DNA of 64,000 nucleotides from Streptomyces sp. AM 4-1-1 (GCF_029167625.1 NZ_CP119145.1:5022001-5086000), one strand, 5' to 3'; shown: positions 1 through 8,777, counted from the stretch's first letter. The notes: a model not told the origin generated them from the letters alone. Numbers and translations are program-made.

Positions 1-146
1 CACGTGACGGGCCGGTGGCGGGGACGGCGGGCAGGCGATCGCGCCGTTCCCGTGGCGTCGTGCCGTCACGGGACTCCCGTTCCGGCGCGATGTGCGGCAC
101 CCTTGGCTGCCGCCCACCACCGCGCCCGCAGGGAGTCAGTACACCG

Positions 147-2516
147 TTGTCCAGCAGTGAGATCGCATACGAGCAGGACCATCTCGACACGCTTCAGGCC
201 CGCGCGGAAGCCCTGCGCGAGGACGCACACCACCAACTGGCCGCCGTCCTGCGGGAGACCGGCGGCACCCGGCAGGGCCGACTGGAACGCGAGGCGGCGG
301 CCACCCGCTACGCCGCCCAGGTGGCCAGGTACGACGCCGCGCGCAACGGCCTCTGCTTCGGGCGGCTCGACCTGCGTACCGGCGACCGGTACTACATCGG
401 ACGCGTCGGGCTGCCCGCCGAGTCCCCCGACGACGACCCGCTGCTGCTGGACTGGCGGGCCCCCGCCGCCCGCCCGTTCTACGTGGCCACACCGGCCGCC
501 CCGCACGGCGTCCGCAGGCGGCGTCACATCGCCACCCGCGGCGACCGGGTCGTCCGGATCGACGACGAACTGCTGGACGCGGACGGCGTCCCGGCCGCCG
601 AACTCACCGGCGAGGCCGCCCTGCTCGCCTCGCTGGGCGCCGGGCGCACCGGCAGGATGCACGACATCGTCGCCACCCTCCAGGCCGAGCAGGACGCCGT
701 CATCCGCGCCGACCACCGCGGGGTGCTCGTCGTGCAGGGCGGTCCCGGCACCGGGAAGACCGCGGTCGCGCTGCACCGCGCCGCCTACCTCCTCTACACC
801 CACCAGCGGCTGACGGCGCGCGGTGTCCTGGTGGTCGGCCCCAACCCGACCTTCATCGGGTACATCGGGCAGGTGCTGCCCGGTCTCGGCGAGAACAGCG
901 TGCTGCTGTCCACCGTCGGCGAGCTGTACCCGGGCGTCACCGCCGACCGCGCCGAACCGCCCGAGACCGCCGAACTCAAGGGCCGGACCGCGATGGCCGA
1001 CGTGATCGCGGCGGCGGTACGCGCCCGACAGGTACCGAGCGGCCGGGGCATCGAGGTCGAGTTCGACGGCGGCACGGTCCGGCTCGACCACGACACGTGC
1101 GTGCGTGCCGCCGACACCGCGCGGGCGACCCGGCTGCCGCACAACCAGGCCGCGCCCGTCTTCCGGCGCGAGATCGTCACCGAACTCGCCCGGCGGTCCG
1201 TCGCCGCGACCCGCGACCTCGCCGACCGGCTGGAGCGGGAGATCGCCCAGGTGCTGGCCGACGCGGACCTCGACCGGGCCGTACGGGCCGACCTCGACGC
1301 GCTCCCGGGGCTGCTCGGCGACGACGACTCGGCGGCCGGACGGGACCGCACCGACGCGCAGGACGTCGCCGACGCGCGGCGACTGCTCACCGCCGACGCC
1401 GACGTACGGGCCGCGCTCGACGAGCTGTGGCCGCCGCTCACCGCCCCCCGGCTGCTCGCCGACCTGTACGCGCGCCCGGACCTCCTGGCCGCGTCGGCGC
1501 CCGGACTCACCCCGCGTGAGCGGGACCTGCTGCACCGGACCGGCGACGGATGGACCGCGGCCGATGTCCCGCTGCTCGACGAGGCCGCCGAACTCCTCGG
1601 CCGTGACACCCGGGCCGAGGAGGCCGCCGCCGCGGCGGAGCGGGCCGAGAACGTCGCGTACGCGCAGGGCGTCCTGGACCTCGCCACCGGGGACGAGGAC
1701 GGAGAGGACGACGAGGGTCGCCTGGTCGCGATGGTGGACGCGGGCACGCTCGCCGACCGGCACGAGGAACGCACCGCCCTGACGGTCGCCGAACGGGCCT
1801 TCGCCGACCGGAGCTGGGTCTTCGGGCACATCATCGTCGACGAGGCACAGGAGCTGTCCCAGATGGCGTGGCGGCTGCTGATGCGGCGCTGCCCGACCCG
1901 CTCGATGACCCTGGTCGGCGATGTCGCGCAGACCGGTGACGCGGCGGGTGCCACGTCGTGGGCGTCCGCGCTCGGACCGCACGTCGGCGACCGGTGGCGG
2001 CAGGTGACGCTCAGCGTCAACTACCGCACGCCCGCCGAGATCATGGCGGCCACCACCGATCTGCTCGCCGCGCTCGGGCCCGGCCTGGAACCGCCGCGGT
2101 CCGTACGGGAGACGGGCGTCGCACCCTGGCGGCTGCGCACCGACGACGAGGCCCGCGCCCTCGCGGAGGCGACCGCGAAGGAGGCGGCGTCGCTCGACGA
2201 GGGACGGCTCGCGGTGATCGTCCCCGACGGCCGCCTGGCCGAACTGGGCGCGGCTGTCGCCGAAGCCGTCCCGGGGGCCGTGTACGGGGCCGAGCCCGAC
2301 CTGGAGCGGCGGGTCGTGGTCCTGGGCGTACGCCAGACGAAGGGGCTGGAGTTCGACTCGGTGCTGGTCGCGGACCCGGCCGGCATCATCGACGGCTCGG
2401 CACGCGGCCTCAACGACCTGTACGTGGCCCTGACCCGCGCGACCCGGCGCCTGGGCATCGTCCACCGGGGCCCGGCCCCCGCCGTACTGGAGCGCGCGGT
2501 CGCCGGGACCGGGTGA
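147..2516 (+). CDS. helR: HelD/HelR-family RNA polymerase-recycling ATPase (UvrD-like)
   Basis: A superfamily-1 helicase-like motor of about 789 aa. Walker A is GGPGTGKT (about residues 198-205), motif II is VDEAQEL near residue 564, and a C-terminal UvrD block contains NYRTP and ALTRATRR. The N-terminal coiled coil starting EIAYEQDHLDTL matches HelD-type proteins, which dislodge stalled RNA polymerase and in actinomycetes can protect it from rifampicin. The codon at the usual N-terminus is GTC, so I chose TTG 147, preceded by GGGAG; ATG 90 in the same frame is the alternative. No adjacent partner; the next gene is convergent. HelD versus HelR is not settled by sequence alone. Confidence 0.82.
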   Translation: MSSSEIAYEQDHLDTLQARAEALREDAHHQLAAVLRETGGTRQGRLEREAAATRYAAQVARYDAARNGLCFGRLDLRTGDRYYIGRVGLPAESPDDDPLLLDWRAPAARPFYVATPAAPHGVRRRRHIATRGDRVVRIDDELLDADGVPAAELTGEAALLASLGAGRTGRMHDIVATLQAEQDAVIRADHRGVLVVQGGPGTGKTAVALHRAAYLLYTHQRLTARGVLVVGPNPTFIGYIGQVLPGLGENSVLLSTVGELYPGVTADRAEPPETAELKGRTAMADVIAAAVRARQVPSGRGIEVEFDGGTVRLDHDTCVRAADTARATRLPHNQAAPVFRREIVTELARRSVAATRDLADRLEREIAQVLADADLDRAVRADLDALPGLLGDDDSAAGRDRTDAQDVADARRLLTADADVRAALDELWPPLTAPRLLADLYARPDLLAASAPGLTPRERDLLHRTGDGWTAADVPLLDEAAELLGRDTRAEEAAAAAERAENVAYAQGVLDLATGDEDGEDDEGRLVAMVDAGTLADRHEERTALTVAERAFADRSWVFGHIIVDEAQELSQMAWRLLMRRCPTRSMTLVGDVAQTGDAAGATSWASALGPHVGDRWRQVTLSVNYRTPAEIMAATTDLLAALGPGLEPPRSVRETGVAPWRLRTDDEARALAEATAKEAASLDEGRLAVIVPDGRLAELGAAVAEAVPGAVYGAEPDLERRVVVLGVRQTKGLEFDSVLVADPAGIIDGSARGLNDLYVALTRATRRLGIVHRGPAPAVLERAVAGTG

Positions 2517-2521
2517 TCCCT

Positions 2522-2846
2522 GGTCCGTGGCGCGTCGGCTGGGGCGGGCGGGGGTGGCTCGCGGGTGGTGGTGGACCGGGGAACGTGCGGTCGCCGGGGC
2601 GGGGCGACTTCCGGTCCGTGGCGCGTCAGTTGGTGCGGGCGGGGGTGGCTCGCGTGTGGTGGTGGATCGGGGAACGTGGGGTCGCCGGGGCCGGGTGTCC
2701 TTCGGTTCGTGGCGCGTCAGTTGGGGTGGGCCAGGGTGTCCGTGTGTGGTGGTGGACCGGGGAACGTGCGGTCGCCGGGACGGGGCGGCTTCCGGTCCGG
2801 CGCGTCAGTTGAGGCGGGCGCGGGCGGCCCGCGCGTGGTGGCGGAT
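2522..2846. repeat. 91-bp tandem repeat, about 3.5 copies
   Basis: Units begin at 2522, 2613, 2704 and 2794 (partial), each opening with a variant of GGTCCGTGGCGCGTC, with period 91, 91 and 90. The last partial unit runs into the 3' end of the following minus-strand gene. Read on the minus strand, one upstream copy still encodes IHHHTRATPARTN and a stop, a diverged version of that gene's own C-terminus. This is a tandem duplication of a gene 3' end. It fills the space after the HelD gene. Confidence 0.85.
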
Positions 2847-3887
2847 CACCTCCGCGGCCGTCGGCTCGACCGGTTCCACGACCTCCGCGTACCGCTCCAT
2901 CTCCGCCGCGCCCCGCAGGAAGTCGCCCTGCGCCACGAGGAGCTGGGCCCGCTCGTACCGCAGCCGCGCGGGATGCGCGGGCAGCAGCAGCGACAGCTCC
3001 ACGGCCCACAGCGCCACGTCCGTCCGCTCGGGGTGGGCCGCCGCCCAGGCCCGTACGTTGTTCAGGACGCGCAGCACGACCTCCAGCGGTCGCGCGGGCG
3101 CCGGCAGCGACCGGGTCACCGCCTCACCGGTCGCGCCCGCCACCAGCAGCTCCGCGTCCTCCTCGGACAGCGGCCTGCCGCTGTGAAACGGATCGGCCAG
3201 CACCCGGTCCGCCGGATCACCGAAACCGACCACGAAATGGCCGGGCAGCCCCACGCCGTACACCCGTGCCCCGGCTCGCCGGGCGACCTCGATCCAGACC
3301 ACCGACAGCAGGATCGGCAGTCCCCGCCGACGCCGCAGCACCCGGTGCAGCAGCGACGAGTCCAGCCGGCGGTAGTCCTCGGCCGAGCCTTCGAAACCGC
3401 AGCGTTCACCCAGCAGCTCGGCCAGGGCCGTCGCCCAGGCGCGGGCGGCCCGCGCCCCGGGGGCGGTCCCGCGCGGCGCGTACGGCAGCAGCCCCGCCAG
3501 CCGGTCCAGCTCGATCTGCGCGGCGTCGATGCCGTCCTGACCGAGCGTGGGATCGGCCACCGCGCCCATCAGCAGACAGAGCAGCGCGAGGTCGGGCTGG
3601 TCGGACCGCGCCTCCTCGGCGAACCGCGCGAGGAAGCCGTCCCGGCCGTCCCCGGCCCGGCTGCCGCCTCCGGCCCCCCTCCCGGTCCCGCCCCGGCCGC
3701 CCCCGCCCCGGCCGCCCCCGCCCCGGCTGCCGCCTCCGGCCCCCGTCCCGCTCCCGCTTCCCGTCCCGCTCCCGCTTCCCGTCCCGGCGCCGTCTCCGTC
3801 CCGGTCACCGTTTCCGTACCCACCTCCGGCGCCGCCTCCGCTCCCGGTTGCCCCGGCGCCGCCTCCGCTCCCGCCCCCGGCCGTCAC
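2805..3887 (-). CDS. SirB1/transglutaminase-like family protein
   Basis: About 360 aa. Residues from about 80 onward match the SirB1 family (transglutaminase-like fold plus TPR-like tail): LDSSLLHRVLRRRRGLPIL, GVGLPGHFVVGF and DPFHSGR are the recognisable blocks. The biochemical role of the family is unclear. I place the start at GTG 3887, whose GTGA overlaps the stop of the upstream acetyltransferase gene by 4 nt, implying translational coupling; no clear Shine-Dalgarno is visible. The first roughly 75 residues are Gly/Arg/Ser low-complexity sequence encoded by repetitive GC-rich DNA, so a start further inside is possible. The 3' end has been copied into the adjacent tandem repeat. Confidence 0.72.
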   Translation of the reverse strand: MTAGGGSGGGAGATGSGGGAGGGYGNGDRDGDGAGTGSGSGTGSGSGTGAGGGSRGGGGRGGGGRGGTGRGAGGGSRAGDGRDGFLARFAEEARSDQPDLALLCLLMGAVADPTLGQDGIDAAQIELDRLAGLLPYAPRGTAPGARAARAWATALAELLGERCGFEGSAEDYRRLDSSLLHRVLRRRRGLPILLSVVWIEVARRAGARVYGVGLPGHFVVGFGDPADRVLADPFHSGRPLSEEDAELLVAGATGEAVTRSLPAPARPLEVVLRVLNNVRAWAAAHPERTDVALWAVELSLLLPAHPARLRYERAQLLVAQGDFLRGAAEMERYAEVVEPVEPTAAEVIRHHARAARARLN

Positions 3888-3890
3888 GGG
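3655..3890. repeat. Low-complexity CCG/CCC-rich tract encoding a Gly-rich N-terminus
   Basis: Short degenerate repeats (CCCGCCCCGGCCGCC-like, then CCCGTCCCGCTCCCGCTT-like) encode GGGGRGGGGRGG and GTGSGSGTGSGSG on the minus strand, at the start of the SirB1-like protein. Confidence 0.6.
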
Positions 3891-4900
3891 CGGAAGTGGT
3901 GGTAGTGGTGGTGGACCGTGAAGTCCATGCCCGTGTACAGGGCGCGCGCGCCCGCGTTGTCCGCCTCCACCTGGAGCCAGGCCGCCGAGGCGCCCTCGTC
4001 CAGGGCCCGGCGGGCCAGCGCGGTCATCACCGTGGTGGCCAGCCCACGGCGCCGGTGCGTGGGAGCCACCTCGACGGCCATGAACCCGGCCCAGCGCCCG
4101 TCCACCACACACCGGCCGATCGCCGCGGGCGGCTCGTCCGGGCGCTCGCCCGGCACGGACGCGAACCACACCGAGGGGCCACCGGCCAGCACTTCCAGCA
4201 CCTGCGGTCCAGGCGGACCGGACGCCCCCGAGGAGGTGAGGCGCTGGTACCGCGACAGCCACCCCGCGTCGGCCTCCCGGCTCAGCCGCACCCCGGACAC
4301 CTCCGCCGCCAGATCACCGATCGGCGCCAGCGCGGCGATCCGCAGCTCCGCCGACACCTCGCGCCGCCAGCCGCGCCGCTCCAGCTCCGCGCACAGCCGC
4401 TCCTGGGCGCCCTCGGCCCCGGTGGTGGCCTGGATGTACGGGGGCAGCCCCCGGTCCGCGTACCACCGCCGCACCCGCGTCAGCGCGTCGTCCAGCGGCG
4501 TACCCGGATCGCCGAGCGGCAGGACCGAGTTGGCCCGCCGGGTGAACCCTCCGGCGGCGCGCAGCAGCCAGTCGCCCAGCGGCTCGCTCTCCACGGGCGG
4601 CCAGGCGCGGGCGGAGACCCGGGCGAGCTCCGGGAAGGAGGCGGCGGGGCCACGGCGCCTGGCCGGCGCGGCCGGGACCACTTTCCCCGCCACGAGCGCG
4701 GATTCCCCGATCCGGACCGCCACTCCGCTCCTGGGTGTGATGGAGAGCACACCATGATCCCACGATGTGAGAACGCCGACCGTGTCGGTGAATTGCGCGG
4801 ACGCTCCGTCAGTGTTCGAGCGGCGCCGGACTGATACCCGTTTGCCCACGTCAGCAGGTGTAATTCGGACCTCAAGCCGTCCGCCGATGGTGAATTCCAC
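3884..4900 (-). CDS. GNAT-family N-acetyltransferase (N-acetylglutamate synthase CG3035-like)
   Basis: About 338 aa. The C-terminal half is a GNAT domain: AGFMAVEVAPTHRRRGLATTVM is the acetyl-CoA binding segment, followed by LQVEADNAGARALYTGMDF. The N-terminal 90 residues form a small beta-rich domain typical of the actinobacterial family annotated as CG3035-type N-acetylglutamate synthase. I prefer GTG 4900 (VEFTIGGRLEV) over ATG 4930 because AGGAGGGG lies between them, upstream of the GTG. The downstream SirB1-like gene overlaps by GTGA. The substrate is not known from sequence. Confidence 0.75.
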   Translation of the reverse strand: MEFTIGGRLEVRITPADVGKRVSVRRRSNTDGASAQFTDTVGVLTSWDHGVLSITPRSGVAVRIGESALVAGKVVPAAPARRRGPAASFPELARVSARAWPPVESEPLGDWLLRAAGGFTRRANSVLPLGDPGTPLDDALTRVRRWYADRGLPPYIQATTGAEGAQERLCAELERRGWRREVSAELRIAALAPIGDLAAEVSGVRLSREADAGWLSRYQRLTSSGASGPPGPQVLEVLAGGPSVWFASVPGERPDEPPAAIGRCVVDGRWAGFMAVEVAPTHRRRGLATTVMTALARRALDEGASAAWLQVEADNAGARALYTGMDFTVHHHYHHFRP

Positions 4901-5017
4901 AGCTCTGTCCGCCCCTCCTGTTCGGTTCATGCCCGGGAACGGAGATACTAGGGGCGGGCATCGACGACGCCGCGCTCCCGCGCGAGAGCCAACGCCCTAC
5001 CGAGGAGGAACGACAGC

Positions 5018-5338
5018 GTGACCTACGTCATCGCGCAGCCTTGTGTCGACGTAAAGGACAAGGCCTGCATCGAAGAGTGCCCCGTCGACTGCATCTATGA
5101 GGGCCAGCGGTCCTTGTACATCCACCCGGACGAGTGCGTCGACTGTGGAGCCTGCGAACCGGTCTGCCCGGTCGAGGCGATCTTCTACGAGGACGACACC
5201 CCGGAGGAGTGGAAGGACTACTACAAGGCGAACGTCGAGTTCTTCGACGACCTCGGCTCGCCCGGTGGTGCCTCCAAGCTGGGTCTCATCGAGCGCGACC
5301 ACCCGTTCGTCGCCGCACTGCCGCCGCAGAACCAGTAG
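5018..5338 (+). CDS. fdxA: Seven-iron ferredoxin FdxA
   Basis: 106 aa, acidic, cytoplasmic electron carrier. Cysteines C9, C17 and C50 fit the 3Fe-4S cluster; C21, C40, C43 and C46 fit the 4Fe-4S cluster, as in Azotobacter-type 7Fe ferredoxins, and C25 is the extra conserved cysteine. The GTG start at 5018 follows a strong GAGGAGG at 5002-5008. Actinobacterial FdxA/FdxC proteins donate electrons to partners such as cytochromes P450; the partner here is unknown. It lies directly upstream of dapC, an arrangement conserved across actinobacteria. Confidence 0.95.
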   Translation: MTYVIAQPCVDVKDKACIEECPVDCIYEGQRSLYIHPDECVDCGACEPVCPVEAIFYEDDTPEEWKDYYKANVEFFDDLGSPGGASKLGLIERDHPFVAALPPQNQ

Positions 5339-5463
5339 GTAGCGGTCGGCACGTGCGCCGCCCGGTCCCGTACGGCTCGTCCCCGTGCGGGACCGAGTCG
5401 TTTCCCGGCGCGCGCGTCATCGTGGCGCCGGACGGCCCTGCCCTGAACGAAAGAGTGAAATCC

Positions 5464-6561
5464 GTGTCCGCAGCAGTCTCCTCCCGCCTCCCGGTCTTTC
5501 CCTGGGACCGGCTCACGTCGTACAAGTCGACGGCCTCCGCCCACCCGGGCGGCATCGTGGACCTGTCCGTCGGTACGCCCGTCGACCCGGTGCCCGAGCT
5601 GATCCGGCGGGCGCTCGTCGCCGCGGCGGACAGCCCCGGCTATCCGGCGGTCTGGGGCACCGCCGAGCTGCGGAACGCCCTCACCGGCTGGGTGGAGCGG
5701 CGCCTGGGCGCGGTCGCGGTGGCGCACGAGAACGTCCTGCCGGTCGTCGGCTCCAAGGAGCTGGTGGCCTGGCTGCCGACCCAGCTCGGCCTCGGCGCGG
5801 GCGACCGGGTGGCGTACCCCCGGCTCGCGTACCCGACGTACGAGGTCGGCGCGCGGCTCTGCGGCGCCGAGCCGGTGGCGTACGACGATCCGACCGATCT
5901 CGACCCGGCCGGGCTGAAGCTGCTCTGGCTCAACTCGCCGTCCAACCCGACCGGCCGGGTCCTGCCCAGGGACGAGCTGATCCGGGTGGTCGCCTGGGCA
6001 CGCGAGCACGGGGTGCTGGTCTTCAGCGACGAGTGCTACCTGGAGCTGGGCTGGGACGCCGAACCGGTCTCCGTGCTGCACCCGGACGTCTGCGGGGGTA
6101 CGTACGAGGGCGTCGTCGCCGTCCACTCGCTGTCCAAGCGCTCAAACCTCGCCGGGTACCGCGCGGCGTTCATCGCGGGCGACGCGGCCGTGCTCGCCGA
6201 GCTGCTGCTGATCCGCAAGCACGGCGGGATGATCACACCCGCGCCGGTCCAGGCGGCCACGGTCGTGGCGCTCGGTGACGACACGCACGTGGCGGAGCAG
6301 CGGGCCCGGTACGCGGCCCGGCGGACGGCCCTGCGCGCGGCGCTGGAGGCCCATGGCTTCCGGATCGAGCACAGCGAGGCCGGTCTGTACCTGTGGGCGA
6401 CGCGCGACGAACCGTGCTGGGACTCCGTGGCCCATCTGGCCGGGCTCGGAATCCTGGTGGCGCCGGGCGACTTCTACGGACCGGCCGGTGACCGGTTCGT
6501 GCGGGTGGCCGTCACGGCGACGGACGAACGGGTGGCGGCGGCGGTCGAGCGGCTTTCCTGA
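5464..6561 (+). CDS. dapC: Succinyldiaminopimelate transaminase DapC
   Basis: 365 aa, fold-type I PLP aminotransferase that makes N-succinyl-L,L-diaminopimelate from the keto form in lysine/peptidoglycan precursor synthesis. K225 in HSLSKRSNLAGYR is the expected Schiff-base lysine; NSPSNPTG and FSDECYLELGW are the other PLP-binding blocks. GTG 5464 is chosen over an upstream in-frame start because upstream sequence is not protein-like; the Shine-Dalgarno is weak (GAAAGAG). It follows fdxA by 125 bp. dapE is 2.3 kb downstream on the same strand, supporting DapC over a generic aminotransferase. Confidence 0.9.
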   Translation: MSAAVSSRLPVFPWDRLTSYKSTASAHPGGIVDLSVGTPVDPVPELIRRALVAAADSPGYPAVWGTAELRNALTGWVERRLGAVAVAHENVLPVVGSKELVAWLPTQLGLGAGDRVAYPRLAYPTYEVGARLCGAEPVAYDDPTDLDPAGLKLLWLNSPSNPTGRVLPRDELIRVVAWAREHGVLVFSDECYLELGWDAEPVSVLHPDVCGGTYEGVVAVHSLSKRSNLAGYRAAFIAGDAAVLAELLLIRKHGGMITPAPVQAATVVALGDDTHVAEQRARYAARRTALRAALEAHGFRIEHSEAGLYLWATRDEPCWDSVAHLAGLGILVAPGDFYGPAGDRFVRVAVTATDERVAAAVERLS

Positions 6562-6975
6562 GGGGGCGGGGCGGCCGGGCATTCCCGGCGGAGGCGGAAC
6601 GGCCGGTCGGTGGGCGGTCGCGGGGTGAGCCGGTGCGGGGACGGCGCGGGGGCGGTGCGGGCCGGTCGGGGACTGCGGGAACGGTGGTGCGCGTCACGCG
6701 TCACGCCGTCCTCACGGCGGACACGCGCCCGCCGCTCGCGAGTGGGCGGCCTCGTCGACCACGTGACGCGGTCCCCGTCACGTCGGCACGCCGTCCCCGT
6801 CACGCCGGCCACGCGCGGCCGTACGGCGGACATACGCGGACATGCGGGAGGGGCCCCGGGGTGCACCCCGGGGCCCCTCCCGGCCTTCCCACGGCCACGC
6901 GCGCCGGCCCGTCGTCGACCCAACACGTCGGCCGTCGCACCGGTCGTGGAATCAGCCGTGATGCCGGTCGTGGCG
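6562..6975. other. Non-coding convergent spacer
   Basis: 414 bp between dapC and the convergent secreted-protein gene. No convincing ORF. It holds a strong palindrome (6846-6881) and some direct GC-rich repetition around 6765-6815. Confidence 0.6.
6846..6881. terminator. Perfect 18-bp inverted repeat, bidirectional terminator
   Basis: The two 18-nt arms 6846-6863 and 6864-6881 are exact reverse complements with no spacer, so the loop must form from central bases. It sits between convergent genes and has no T-run, as is usual in Streptomyces. Confidence 0.75.
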
Positions 6976-7377
6976 TCAGCCGATCGGCAGGCCCTGCGTC
7001 GGCAGTCCACCGATCGGCAGACCGCCCTTGGCGGCGCCGCCGACGAGCTCTCCGGCACCGCCGGCCGCCTGCCCGACGGTCTTCTGGGCGGCGGGGGCCA
7101 CCTTGGCGCCCGCCTTGCCGACGGTCTTGCCGGCGGCCGGGACGGCCGTGCCGACGAGCCTGCCGCCGGTCTCGCCCACGGCCTGCGTGCTCTGCGTCGA
7201 CGCTCCGTCGATGGTGTTGCCGAGCCCGGCGCCGTCCAGCGCGGTCACAGCGCCGAGGTCCGGTGCCTGCGGCAGCTCCGCGGCACCCGCCGCGCCGGCC
7301 GCACCCAGCACGGGCGTGGCGCCCGCCGCGATCAGCAGTGCGGCGCGGGCGATCCGACGGGTCAGGGGGAGGGACAT
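6976..7377 (-). CDS. Small secreted Ala/Gly-rich protein
   Basis: 133 aa. A signal peptide is clear: MSLPLTRRIARAALLIAAG followed by an Ala/Gly segment with likely cleavage before ELPQAP. The mature part is a low-complexity run of GG, VG and KTVGKAG-like segments ending GGLPIGGLPTQGLPIG. ATG 7377 has AAGGAGC 4 nt upstream. Relatives are often mislabelled 'ATP-binding protein'; no nucleotide-binding motif is present. Probably a small exported or wall-associated protein; function unknown. Confidence 0.7.
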   Translation of the reverse strand: MSLPLTRRIARAALLIAAGATPVLGAAGAAGAAELPQAPDLGAVTALDGAGLGNTIDGASTQSTQAVGETGGRLVGTAVPAAGKTVGKAGAKVAPAAQKTVGQAAGGAGELVGGAAKGGLPIGGLPTQGLPIG

Positions 7378-7664
7378 GATGCTCCTTCGACGGGGTGAGG
7401 AAACTGTCTGCCCGGGTGACCGGACGCCATGACAACCGCTTGTGGGCCGGGGGAGGTTGCGGGGCGCCGACGTAAAGAGTGGGTAATGCGTCACATAATC
7501 CGCAGTGGAAGAACCCGGGCAAACATTGCATTCCGCAAAAACCCGATGGGCCGTCACTTCCCTTTGCGCACAAGGAAATCGGCGCGTTCTCCGGCGATTT
7601 TCGGGGCATCGTGCGGTGAGGGCCGTCCGGACGGCCGAATGGCCCGTACAGGGGACTGTTCGTA
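7378..7664. other. Promoter-bearing spacer, relatively AT-rich
   Basis: 287 bp upstream of the small secreted gene, with an AT-richer stretch near 7480-7600. It should carry that gene's promoter, but no convincing -35/-10 pair could be fixed. The terminator of the upstream gene lies at 7621-7636. Confidence 0.5.
7621..7636 (-). terminator. 16-bp palindrome after the lytic-enzyme-like gene
   Basis: GGCCGTCCGGACGGCC is a perfect palindrome that can fold with a 4-nt loop, 29 nt beyond the stop codon of the minus-strand gene ending at 7665. Confidence 0.5.
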
Positions 7665-8777
7665 CTACCGCACGAGCTGTATCCGGACCTCGGCGGTGCC
7701 GGTGTTCGATTTTTCGGGGTTCTCGGGGTTCTCGGGGTTCTCGGGGTTCTTGGGGTCTTCGCCATTTCCGAGGCTCGCGGACTCCTCGCGATTCCCGGCG
7801 CTGTCGGGCTCCGCCCGCCAGCCGGACCCGGCGTCCCACACCCGGCCCGCGTAGCTGACCCGGTCGATCCGCAACGCCTCGGCCCGCGCGACCGCCCAGT
7901 GCGCGAGTTCCCACCCGCGCTGCTCGGCCTCGGCGCCGCCGCGCGCGGGCGCCCGCACCGGCACGTCCAGGGCGTCCGGGGGAACCACGTCCGAGGAGCT
8001 GTGCGTGTCCTCGGCACCGGTCGTCGCGCCGGTCGGCCCGGAGGCCGGTCCCGTGGGCGTGCCGGCAGCCGGGCCGTCGCCGACCGCCGCCGTCCTCGTC
8101 CCGGGCAGCACTCCCTTGCCGAAGTCGCGCACCAGCGCCGCCCGTACCTTCGCCACATCCCCCGGGCCCGTGATCGTCCCGTCCGACGGGGCGCACGTCA
8201 GCGCGGCGGGCACCCGCCCGGTCAGCGCGGCGGCCAGCAGCGCGGCGTCCGGCTCGTGCTTCGCGTACGCCTGCGGGAATCCGCTGCGCTGGACGCGCTG
8301 CGCGGCGGCGGTCAGCGGCAGCCGGGAGTAACCGGGGATCTCGGCCAGCCGTTCGTAGAACCTCCCCGCGGAGTACACCGGGTCCAGGATCTGCTTCGCG
8401 TCCCCCCAGCCCTGCGACGGACGCTGCTGGAAGAGGCCCAGGGAATCCCGGTCGCCGTGCCGGATGTTGCGCAGTCCGGACTCCTGGATCGCGGTCGCCA
8501 GCGCGATCGTGACCGCCCGCTCGGGCATCCCGCGCGTGGTGCCGACCGCGGAGATCGTCGCGGCGTTCGCGGCCTGCTCGGTACTCATCCGGTACGTACG
8601 GCCGTCACCGTCCGAGCCGGTGGCCCGCACGACACAGCCCTGGGTGCCCCCGCTCCCGGTGATGTACTGCACGGTCAGATACCCCACCAGCGCGAGGAGC
8701 ACGACGAAGGCCGCCGCGGTGCGGAGGAGGCGGCCGCGGCGGGGGGCTGAATGCGCGGTCCTGGGCACGGGCCCCAC
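7665..8777 (-). CDS. Membrane-anchored lytic-transglycosylase-like protein
   Basis: About 370 aa from GTG 8777 (ATG 8843 would add 22 residues). A basic N-terminus and one membrane segment (LLRTAAAFVVLLALVGYLTV) precede an extracellular domain with AVTIALATAIQESGLRNI and SLGLFQQRPSQGWG, which resembles the goose-lysozyme/SLT fold (catalytic-type Glu in QESGL, then GLFQQRP). Database names such as 'heavy metal transporter' for this family look unfounded. The C-terminal tail has tandem NPE tripeptides and ends in an NTGTAEVRIQLVR segment. It is divergent from dapE. Confidence 0.6.
   Translation of the reverse strand: MGPVPRTAHSAPRRGRLLRTAAAFVVLLALVGYLTVQYITGSGGTQGCVVRATGSDGDGRTYRMSTEQAANAATISAVGTTRGMPERAVTIALATAIQESGLRNIRHGDRDSLGLFQQRPSQGWGDAKQILDPVYSAGRFYERLAEIPGYSRLPLTAAAQRVQRSGFPQAYAKHEPDAALLAAALTGRVPAALTCAPSDGTITGPGDVAKVRAALVRDFGKGVLPGTRTAAVGDGPAAGTPTGPASGPTGATTGAEDTHSSSDVVPPDALDVPVRAPARGGAEAEQRGWELAHWAVARAEALRIDRVSYAGRVWDAGSGWRAEPDSAGNREESASLGNGEDPKNPENPENPENPEKSNTGTAEVRIQLVR
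7713..7760. repeat. 9-bp tandem repeat encoding NPE
   Basis: TTCTCGGGG repeated about five times (last copies diverged), read on the minus strand as PKNPENPENPENPEK in the C-terminal tail of the lytic-transglycosylase-like protein. Confidence 0.8.

Noticed and set aside
66..2465. Long minus-strand open frame opposite the HelD gene
   Set aside because: Arises from GC-rich codon bias; composition is Gly/Arg/Val-rich without domains, while the plus strand carries clear helicase motifs.
7480..7505. AGTGG...GTCAC arrangement resembling a BldD site
   Set aside because: Spacing and half-sites deviate from the consensus; too weak to report as a site.
7665..8777. 'Heavy metal transporter' label for this family
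   Set aside because: Only one membrane anchor and no metal-binding motif; the extracellular part resembles a lysozyme-type fold.
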